Source: Candidatus Cloacimonadota bacterium (lineage in GTDB: Bacteria; Cloacimonadota; Cloacimonadia; JGIOTU-2). From it: 7,574 nt of DNA. The position numbers and the translations under genes were made by a program. Each line of letters starts with the position of its first letter. The stretch's first letter is position 1. The stretch covers positions 1-7,574 of the forward strand of contig DAOVPZ010000046.1 in the NCBI GenBank assembly GCA_030628975.1, read 5' to 3'. Below the pieces are notes generated by a model. It worked only from the letters and a program-made list of their open reading frames with translations, ran no database searches and had not been told where the DNA came from. Shown piece by piece: positions 1 to 5,249 of the stretch.

Positions 1-207
1 GCTGTTGGTGGAATCTTAAGCAAAAAGGCTCTAATAAACAAACTTGAAAATAATATCCTGTTCGTAAATGTAGAAAATAATGTATGGCTTCAAGAATTGG
101 TCCTGCAAAAATCAAAAATTATTCATAGAATAAACAAAAAATTAAACTATCAAGACAAGATTAAAGATATCATTTTTTCAATCTCTGCTAAAAGAATCCA
201 CATATAA
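1..207 (+). CDS. DUF721 (DciA-like) protein, C-terminal fragment
   Basis: Open from the window edge, this frame gives 68 residues and a TAA stop at 205-207; the start lies outside the window. The fragment begins AVGGILSKKALINKL and continues with LFVNVENNVWLQELVLQKS and then IIHRINKKL. This follows the DUF721 pattern: a G-x-x-L segment, a strand ending in V-x-V, the W-x-x-E-L-x-x-x-K helix, then an I-x-x-x-N-x-x-L helix and a final I-x-D-I-x-F strand. DUF721 includes DciA, which helps load the replicative helicase DnaB in bacteria lacking DnaC or DnaI; many short members are uncharacterised. Only the C-terminal part is visible, so the family is assigned from pattern and the helicase role is not shown. 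It is followed by 157 bases without a gene and may or may not share a transcript with rpe. Confidence 0.7.
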   Translation, partial: AVGGILSKKALINKLENNILFVNVENNVWLQELVLQKSKIIHRINKKLNYQDKIKDIIFSISAKRIHI

Positions 208-218
208 TCCTCCAGCTC

Positions 219-280
219 CCCGATGTATTGGGAAGTCGCGATTCATCCTTCGTAGTACTACGGAGAACGGGTAAATCGGG
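219..280. repeat. Extragenic palindromic repeat A
   Basis: This nested inverted repeat fills most of the gap between the DUF721 gene and rpe. The outer arms CCCGAT (219-224) and ATCGGG (275-280) are perfect complements. The left arm can also pair locally with ATTGGG at 227-232 through one G-T wobble. The core CGTAGTACTACG (251-262) is a perfect 12-base palindrome that extends to 248-265 with one wobble. The word GATTCATCCTTCG at 240-252 recurs inverted at 7440-7452, and the CCCGAT arm resembles the palindrome at 6263-6278, so this looks like a dispersed family. There is no T-tract after either arm, so it is not a standard terminator. The remaining gap, 281-364, is AT-rich and shows no convincing promoter boxes. 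Confidence 0.75.
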
Positions 281-364
281 ACTGACTGATAAATTCTCAA
301 GAAAAAGTTATTCAAACTAATCCTTTTATTCATATCAAAACTTAAATAGAGAATACTTTAAAAT

Positions 365-1009
365 ATGCAAACCAAGATCGCTCCTTCCATATTATCGGCA
401 AATTTCATTAATTTAGAAGCGGAAATAAAGCAGGTCGAAAAAGCTGGTGCAGATATGCTCCATCTTGATATTATGGATGGACATTTTGTGCCCAATCTTA
501 CATTTGGTCCTGGGTTGGTAAAACAATTAAGAAAAACAACAAATCTCCCACTGGATGCCCATTTAATGATTACTAATCCAACATCTTTTATTGATAAATT
601 TATTGAAAGTGGAGTGCACTATATCTCATTTCATATTGAAACTGATTCTGAATATAAAAAATTATTGGACAGAATTAGAAAATCTAATGTTAAAGCAGGA
701 ATTGCAATCAATCCAGACACATCTCTTAGTAAGGTACAGAATATCCTGGATTACATTGATTATGTTTTGATAATGGCTGTTCATCCTGGTTTTGGAGGTC
801 AAAAATATATTGAGGATTGTACCCAAAAAATCCAAGAGATTTCAGCAATGATAAGCAAACGAAACATTGAGATTGAAGTAGATGGTGGAATAAATTACAA
901 AACTGCAATATTAGCAAAAGAAGCTGGAGCAAACATTCTTGTTGCAGGAGAATTTATATTTAGCAGTAATAATTACAAAGAAGTAATTCAAGGACTGCGA
1001 AATGTTTGA
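365..1009 (+). CDS. rpe: Ribulose-phosphate 3-epimerase
   Basis: This cytoplasmic, metal-dependent enzyme interconverts D-ribulose 5-phosphate and D-xylulose 5-phosphate in the non-oxidative pentose phosphate pathway. The 214 residues match the family length and form one TIM barrel. Signature segments are in order: IAPSILSANF (5-14), LHLDIMDGHFVPNLTFGP (32-49), AHLM (65-68), AINPDT (114-119), VHPGFGGQ (139-146) and EVDGGIN (171-177). The expected metal ligands and catalytic residues are present: H33, D35, H66 and D173. The phosphate-binding turn near the C-terminus reads VAGEFIF (193-199) where most family members have VAGSAIF or similar, so a serine is replaced by glutamate. The ATG at 365 places the family's conserved N-terminus at the start; only a weak purine run (about 349-352) precedes it. 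Its 3' end overlaps ffh by 8 bases, so the two are probably cotranscribed. Confidence 0.96.
   Translation: MQTKIAPSILSANFINLEAEIKQVEKAGADMLHLDIMDGHFVPNLTFGPGLVKQLRKTTNLPLDAHLMITNPTSFIDKFIESGVHYISFHIETDSEYKKLLDRIRKSNVKAGIAINPDTSLSKVQNILDYIDYVLIMAVHPGFGGQKYIEDCTQKIQEISAMISKRNIEIEVDGGINYKTAILAKEAGANILVAGEFIFSSNNYKEVIQGLRNV
990..994 (+). promoter_or_regulatory. Shine-Dalgarno site for ffh inside rpe
   Basis: AAGGA lies 7 bases upstream of the ATG at 1002, inside the last codons of rpe. Good spacing supports this start for ffh and translational coupling with rpe. It is one of the few clear ribosome binding sites in the window; the BatA-type gene and the WDGYGA and GHANI genes have none that is obvious. 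Confidence 0.6.
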
Positions 1010-2333
1010 GTCACTCACAGGCAGACTCACAAAAATTTTCTCAAAGCTCAAGGCTCGGGGAAAACTTTCTGAGAAAGATATTAAAAATGGCTTGCGAGAA
1101 ATTAGACTGGCTTTACTGGAAGCAGATGTAAACTACCTCATTGTAAAAAATTTCATCAAAGAGATTGAAAAAAAGGCTTTAGGAGAAGCTGTTCGAAAAT
1201 CCCTTACTCCAGGTCAGCAGATCGTAAAAATTGTAAACGAACAACTTATTGCTCTAATGACATCTGATATTCCGGAAACAGCTTTACCCAAAAATAAAAC
1301 ATCCCAATTAATGGTTGTAGGATTGCAAGGTTCTGGTAAAACTACCGCTTGTGCAAAACTTGCATTACATTACAAAAAACAAAACTACACACCACTTTTA
1401 GTGGCTATAGATATCTATAGACCCGCAGCTGTTAAACAATTGGAAACCTTGGGAAAATCGATTGATGTGCCGGTTTATTCTGAGGATATTAATAATGTAT
1501 CAAAAATTGCTAAAGACTCTTTGAAATTTGCAGAGAAAAATCAGCATAACCTTATAATTTTTGACACTGCTGGACGACTTCATATTGATGACAAAATGAT
1601 GACTGAAGTTGAGGATCTATCCAAAATTATCAAACCTGATGAAATCCTGTATATTGCAGATGCTATGACTGGACAAGATGCAGTAAACAGTGCAAAAGAA
1701 TTTAACTCACGATTGAATCTTACCGGTATTATTCTTACTAAGTTAGATGGTGATGCAAGAGGTGGTGCTGCACTGTCTATCACAGCGGTTATCGAAAAGC
1801 CAATTCGTTTTGTTAGTATCGGTGAAAAACTTAACGACTTAGAAATCTTTCATCCTGATAGAATGACTTCACGCATTCTGGGTATGGGAGATGTCCTAAC
1901 TTTAATTGAAAAAGCTGAAGCAGTTTTTGATAAAAAAGAAGCAGAAAAATTAGAGAGGAAACTTCGTAAAAATCTTTTTACTCTTGAAGATTTTCTTATT
2001 CAGATAAGACAGATGCAAAAAATGGGTCCAATAGATGAAATTTTAAAGATGATGCCTGGAGCAAATCCTAAATTTATGAAGAATATAAATATTGATGAAA
2101 CTGATATCAAACATATTGAAGCCATTATTCTTTCTATGACCAAAAAGGAAAGAGAACATCCAGAAATCATAAATGGAAGCTGTAGACAAAGAATTGCAAA
2201 AGGTAGTGGCACTTCATTGCAAAAAGTTAATCAACTCCTGAAACAATTTGATATGATGAAAAAAATGATGAAAAATCTTAATAAGGGTAAATTGAAATTT
2301 GGTAAACAGTTTTTACCAATCCAACAGGAATGA
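1002..2333 (+). CDS. ffh: Signal recognition particle GTPase Ffh (SRP54)
   Basis: Ffh binds the SRP RNA and signal sequences emerging from ribosomes and delivers them to the FtsY receptor at the membrane. At 443 residues it has the normal full length. The N domain spans about 1-100, with the ALLEADV motif at 37-43. The G domain has the P-loop GLQGSGKTT (107-115), DIYRPA (137-142), DTAGR (188-192) and TKLDGDARGG (246-255). The methionine-rich M domain starts near 325, with QMQKMGPIDEILKMMPG in the finger-loop region and the RNA-binding helix-turn SCRQRIAKGSG (393-403). Many relatives have S-R there, where this protein has S393-C394. It begins inside rpe (8-base overlap) with a good AAGGA site. 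The usual neighbours rpsP, rimM and trmD are absent downstream; instead a convergent accessory cassette follows after 134 bases. Confidence 0.97.
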   Translation: MFESLTGRLTKIFSKLKARGKLSEKDIKNGLREIRLALLEADVNYLIVKNFIKEIEKKALGEAVRKSLTPGQQIVKIVNEQLIALMTSDIPETALPKNKTSQLMVVGLQGSGKTTACAKLALHYKKQNYTPLLVAIDIYRPAAVKQLETLGKSIDVPVYSEDINNVSKIAKDSLKFAEKNQHNLIIFDTAGRLHIDDKMMTEVEDLSKIIKPDEILYIADAMTGQDAVNSAKEFNSRLNLTGIILTKLDGDARGGAALSITAVIEKPIRFVSIGEKLNDLEIFHPDRMTSRILGMGDVLTLIEKAEAVFDKKEAEKLERKLRKNLFTLEDFLIQIRQMQKMGPIDEILKMMPGANPKFMKNINIDETDIKHIEAIILSMTKKEREHPEIINGSCRQRIAKGSGTSLQKVNQLLKQFDMMKKMMKNLNKGKLKFGKQFLPIQQE

Positions 2334-2467
2334 ATTTATATAGCTAAATGAAAAGCATTTCTATTGGTATAATGCGATAAAAAATAAAAAGATAGGAATA
2401 TTTAAGGAACAATAAAACTTAAAAATTACATGTTTGTTCGTGGATTATAAAAAGGTGTAAAAGATTG
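2334..2467. other. Convergent intergenic gap, no gene
   Basis: These 134 AT-rich bases separate the 3' ends of ffh (plus) and the GHANI gene (minus). The only structure seen is a weak hairpin, GCATT at 2355-2359 with AATGC at 2371-2375 and an 11-base loop. Read on the minus strand it is followed by TTTTCATTT, so it could be a poor terminator for the cassette. A 5-bp stem is too weak to call with confidence. No strong terminator for ffh is visible, and no direct repeat marking an insertion edge was found. Confidence 0.4.
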
Positions 2468-2914
2468 TTATAATTTTTCCCCTACCCATAATTCAACATC
2501 TGGGTTCGGATCTAAATAAAATTTACAACTATCAATGATTTTATTGATAGTAACAGCCATTTTGACTGGTATAGGTTCATCACGTTGGATTGTATATCCA
2601 TAATATATATTGGCATGACCAAGAGAATTTTTACTATGTGAAGCTTTAACAAAAGCACCAGCTTTTAGTACCGATTTAACTATTACAAGAGCTAATCCTA
2701 TGTATCTCTTTTTATTTGATTTTATTGATATTTCTTTCCCCAATTTTTTGCAAAAATTAACATCAACAATTAAAAGTCTTTGAACAGAAACCTCATCTCT
2801 ATTGTATGGAGGTTGAAAGGACCCTCGTTTTAATTTATTTCTTTTTTTATCATAATGGTAGGGATAAAAAATAATACGCACCAATTTTTCATCTCTTTTG
2901 AGTTCAAAAATCAT
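2468..2914 (-). CDS. Cassette gene 3: GHANI-motif protein of unknown function
   Basis: I do not recognise this 148-aa protein. It looks soluble, with no signal peptide or transmembrane helix. Two parts stand out: a proline-containing segment followed by a serine-valine-arginine run (SFQPP at 32-36, DEVSVQRL at 40-47), and a glycine-histidine motif, LGHANIYYGY at 98-107, followed by a proline-rich EPIPVKMA and a helix ending in K-F-Y. The single histidine in a conserved-looking setting could be a binding or catalytic residue, but this is speculation. The ATG at 2914 lies 9 bases after the stop of the WDGYGA gene, with no clear ribosome binding site, so translational coupling is likely. It is the last gene of the cassette. 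Base composition is low in G+C, as in its two partners, which supports joint acquisition. A toxin, an adaptor or a defence component are all possible. Confidence 0.75.
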   Translation of the reverse strand: MIFELKRDEKLVRIIFYPYHYDKKRNKLKRGSFQPPYNRDEVSVQRLLIVDVNFCKKLGKEISIKSNKKRYIGLALVIVKSVLKAGAFVKASHSKNSLGHANIYYGYTIQRDEPIPVKMAVTINKIIDSCKFYLDPNPDVELWVGEKL

Positions 2915-2916
2915 AT

Positions 2917-2935
2917 AGAGTTATTATAATACTCT
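2917..2935. repeat. Imperfect palindrome at the gene 2 / gene 3 junction
   Basis: The plus strand reads AGAGTTATTATAATACTCT. Without one extra T it would be an 18-base perfect palindrome (AGAG...CTCT arms around ATTATAAT). It spans the last codons and stop of the WDGYGA gene and the 9-base gap, ending 2 bases before the ATG of the GHANI gene. It could fold in mRNA over the initiation region, or be a protein-binding site; it could also be chance in very AT-rich DNA. Confidence 0.4.
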
Positions 2936-3538
2936 TATTATTAATTGATTTAAAAAATTTAAATTATTATTGTTAATTTTGAAGTTTTCCCAAAAGAATT
3001 CTGAATCATAATCAACTTTTCCAACAATATTTATTTTTGTTAAACCAATTTCTATTTGTAAATAGCGATTTTTTGAACCAAATTCAATTGTAATAGTTCC
3101 ATTAGGATTTGGACAAATTTCATCAATGTCAATTTTATTAACTATATTACTGGACAGTAAGTTAATAAATGATTTAGTTCTTTCAATAATTTCTTTTTTA
3201 ATTGGAGAAGCGCCATAACCATCCCAATCTTCAAAAGAACATGATTTATATAATTCATTAAAAAGTTCTTCACATTTAATATTAATTCTTTCCTTATATT
3301 TATACTTTTCAAAAAATGGATGGATTTGATTGTATAAAATTTTAGCATCAGAAATACTAGCCAAGTCAACATCAGCAGTATTTTTTGCTGTTTTATTAAG
3401 AGAAAAATCTTCAAAGAAGGATTGGGAAGCTTTTTTAAAACCATACCTTCTTTTTATAAAATTTGAGATTAAAATGTTTTCTACTTTTTGTGGATCAGAC
3501 ATTATAAGAGCTGAATCTGTAGTATTATAATCATTCAT
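2924..3538 (-). CDS. Cassette gene 2: WDGYGA-motif protein of unknown function
   Basis: This 204-aa protein has two visible regions. Residues 1-80 are a polar, low-complexity-like N-terminal part (RRYGFKKASQSFFEDF near 30-45). Residues 85-204 carry the recognisable core: a helix ELFNELYKS, the motif EDWDGYGASPI (104-113), a helix about 114-130, then PNPNGTITIEF (143-153) and a strand pair YLQIEIG...INIVGKVDY. From memory, hypothetical proteins with W-D-G-Y/E-G-A-x-P-I followed by a P-x-P-x-G-x-I-x-[IL]-E-[FW] strand are scattered in bacterial accessory regions, but I know of no assigned function. No membrane segment or signal is present. Its ATG shares one base with the stop of the upstream gene (TAATG), a strong sign of translational coupling. 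It is probably a structural or binding component that works with the two neighbours. Confidence 0.8.
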   Translation of the reverse strand: MNDYNTTDSALIMSDPQKVENILISNFIKRRYGFKKASQSFFEDFSLNKTAKNTADVDLASISDAKILYNQIHPFFEKYKYKERINIKCEELFNELYKSCSFEDWDGYGASPIKKEIIERTKSFINLLSSNIVNKIDIDEICPNPNGTITIEFGSKNRYLQIEIGLTKINIVGKVDYDSEFFWENFKINNNNLNFLNQLIIRVL

Positions 3539-4197
3539 TATAACTTCCCATTATTTATTACTTTATTAATAGTTTCTCTAATATGTATACACTTTTCATT
3601 ATATGTTAAAAGGTATTCTTTTGAGTCTTCAATCCTATTTTTAGATTTTAAATCATAATGATAATTTGTATCAATAAAAATTCCTTTTCCAGTGATATCC
3701 TCATTTCTATTTTCCAATAAGCCAGATTTCAAATTTAGGTTTAATATTGTGGAATCCAACTTGCAAGTAAATTTCAGCTCCACCTTTTTTAATTTTTTAG
3801 GAAATTTTTCTAACATATTTAAATTAAAAAATTTTTCTATTAAAAATTTTTCTGGATTCTCTAAATATATAAAAAAAGTAAAGTTTATTCCAATCGCATA
3901 ATAATTAATATAATCTAATCTATTAATATATTTTATTGCTAAATCTGCAACTTTAGAATCTTCAAGAAAAAGGGTTATATCTTTATTAATTATTTGTAAT
4001 TTATTGTTATCTATATTAAAAGAATAATTATTTTTATAGTTAACTGTGGAAAATGCAGGCGTACAAATAATCTCTCCTGTTGTTCCCCAATCAAACGGAA
4101 CAATATTTTCATTGCTTAGAAATGAAGGATGTAATCCCATCACATGGTGGTTTTTAGCAAGAAGAACGATTGATGTACTGATGTTTTCTATTTTCAT
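3538..4197 (-). CDS. Cassette gene 1: TIGR04255-like protein
   Basis: This 219-aa protein appears to belong to, or lie near, the sporadically distributed TIGR04255 family, whose function is unknown. The resemblance rests on layout: an N-terminal strand TSIVLLAKNHH (8-18), a middle helix with KYINRLDYINYYAIGINF (89-106), and a C-terminal helix in the last 25 residues (ECIHIRETINKV-like, about 201-213). The Y-I-x-R-L-x-Y and A-I-G-I-N-F run is the clearest family-like part. The segment is poor in G+C: 8 of 60 bases are G or C at 3781-3840. No transmembrane helix or signal peptide is visible. It is the first gene of the cassette; its ATG lies about 33 bases downstream of a promoter-like sequence, with a weak AGAG site. 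The match is by eye, so the family name is tentative. Confidence 0.75.
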   Translation of the reverse strand: MKIENISTSIVLLAKNHHVMGLHPSFLSNENIVPFDWGTTGEIICTPAFSTVNYKNNYSFNIDNNKLQIINKDITLFLEDSKVADLAIKYINRLDYINYYAIGINFTFFIYLENPEKFLIEKFFNLNMLEKFPKKLKKVELKFTCKLDSTILNLNLKSGLLENRNEDITGKGIFIDTNYHYDLKSKNRIEDSKEYLLTYNEKCIHIRETINKVINNGKL

Positions 4198-4230
4198 ATA
4201 AATCTCTAATAATAAATTTATTTATATAAA

Positions 4231-4258
4231 TTAATAGATGTTTAATATTAAATGTCAA
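4231..4258 (-). promoter_or_regulatory. Probable promoter of the three-gene cassette
   Basis: On the minus strand a perfect -35 box TTGACA (4258-4253) is followed after 16 bases by TATTAA (4236-4231), which matches the -10 consensus at four of six positions. With a 17-base spacer the -10 would be ATTAAT, also four of six. The sequence just upstream of the -35 box is an A/T tract that could act as an UP element. The first cassette ATG is 33 bases further on, leaving a short leader. The -35 box overlaps one arm of an inverted repeat, AAATGTC (4250-4256) and GACATTT (4279-4285), which may be an operator. AT-rich DNA yields many chance -10 matches. Confidence 0.5.
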
Positions 4259-4314
4259 GATTTATTTAAAAAATTTTAGACATTTTTATAAAACATACAT
4301 ATTATATATTTATT

Positions 4315-5205
4315 TTACAACAACTTCTGCCTCTTAATCAAATACGCAAAAAGTGCTTTATCATAAGGTGTACTTGTATTTATAGGCACATAATCAATAT
4401 ACGAATTATGACATTTGGAGGAGAAGAATTTTTTCATTTCTTCCATTTTTTTCAAATACATCTTCTTAATTTCCCAGGGTTGAGTAATTAACTCTTCTCC
4501 CGTTTCCATATCAATAAATTTTGTTTTCCTATTATATTTGAAGTTTAATTCTTGCTTATCTAATAAGTGAAAAACAACAACCTCATGTTTTTGATGTCTG
4601 AAGTGCTGTAAACCCATCATAATTTCTTCAGGTTCATCTAATAAATCCGAAATGAGAATAATCAAACCTCTTTTTTTTATTCTATCAGCGAGATTATGTA
4701 ATATAGCTGCAGTATTAGTTGTATATTGTGGAATTAGGTCTGCTAATTCATGAAAAAGTGTATTAAGATGGGTTTTTGCAGAACGGGGTGGAATATAACT
4801 TCTAATTTCTTCGGAAAAGGAAAGAAGTCCTACTGCATCCTGCTGGCTTATCATCAGATAAGATAATGCTGATGCAAGAGTCTTTCCATATTCAAGTTTG
4901 CTTATTTTCTGGGAAGTGAATCCCATAGATTTACTACAATCAATCAGGATATATGCTTTAAGGTTTGTCTCTTCCTCAAATTTTTTAATAAAATATCTAT
5001 CAGATTTTGCAAACACTTTCCAGTCAATATGTTTGATAGAATCACCTGGAAGATATTCTCTATGCTCTAAAAATTCTACACTAAATCCATGATATGGTGA
5101 TTTATGCAAACCTGTAATAAATCCTTCAACAATCAAACGTGCTCGAATTTCAAATCTGTCTAACTTTGCTACAATTTCTGGATTCAAAAAATCTTTGTTA
5201 TTCAT
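4315..5205 (-). CDS. DUF58 domain protein, MoxR-associated vWA-like
   Basis: The 296 residues match the DUF58 family in length and sequence. The hallmark block is at 43-80: VEFLEHREYLPGDSIKHIDW, followed by the K-x-F-A-K and D-R-Y-F-I-K-K-F-E-E-E-T part. A von Willebrand A-like domain follows, with a metal-site motif D89-C-S91-K-S93-M and a later strand LIILISDLLDEPEE (181-194). DUF58 proteins are typically encoded beside MoxR AAA+ ATPases and BatA-type vWA proteins, and are thought to help in protein complex maturation or envelope stress functions; no reaction is established. It lies 44 bases after the BatA-type gene on the same strand, so they form an operon. A weak purine site (GAGAGAA) precedes the ATG at 5205. 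No transmembrane helix is seen, so it is likely cytoplasmic. The next gene downstream is the cassette, after 117 bases, where a moxR gene might have been expected. Confidence 0.92.
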   Translation of the reverse strand: MNNKDFLNPEIVAKLDRFEIRARLIVEGFITGLHKSPYHGFSVEFLEHREYLPGDSIKHIDWKVFAKSDRYFIKKFEEETNLKAYILIDCSKSMGFTSQKISKLEYGKTLASALSYLMISQQDAVGLLSFSEEIRSYIPPRSAKTHLNTLFHELADLIPQYTTNTAAILHNLADRIKKRGLIILISDLLDEPEEIMMGLQHFRHQKHEVVVFHLLDKQELNFKYNRKTKFIDMETGEELITQPWEIKKMYLKKMEEMKKFFSSKCHNSYIDYVPINTSTPYDKALFAYLIKRQKLL

Positions 5206-5249
5206 TTATTCTCTCTCAACCACCTAATACACCGATAAACACAGAATTT

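Noticed and set aside
219..280. Repeat A as part of a CRISPR array
   Set aside because: There is one copy only, with no regularly spaced direct repeats or spacers.
281..364. A promoter for rpe just upstream of its start
   Set aside because: Several AT-rich words resemble -10 boxes, but none has a matching -35 box at proper spacing.
2334..2467. A terminator or RNA gene between ffh and the cassette
   Set aside because: Only a 5-bp stem with an 11-base loop is seen. The stretch lacks the paired core expected of a structured RNA, including the SRP RNA.
3142..3444. A 100-codon open frame on the minus strand inside cassette gene 2
   Set aside because: It lies entirely within the better-supported 204-aa gene in another frame, and its protein is a run of leucines and lysines as expected from AT-rich DNA. 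Cassette gene 2 has the overlap context and the motif.
2334..4314. Cassette edges as insertion-site repeats or attachment sites
   Set aside because: The sequences flanking the cassette were compared by eye and share no clear direct or inverted repeat, and there is no integrase or tRNA gene.
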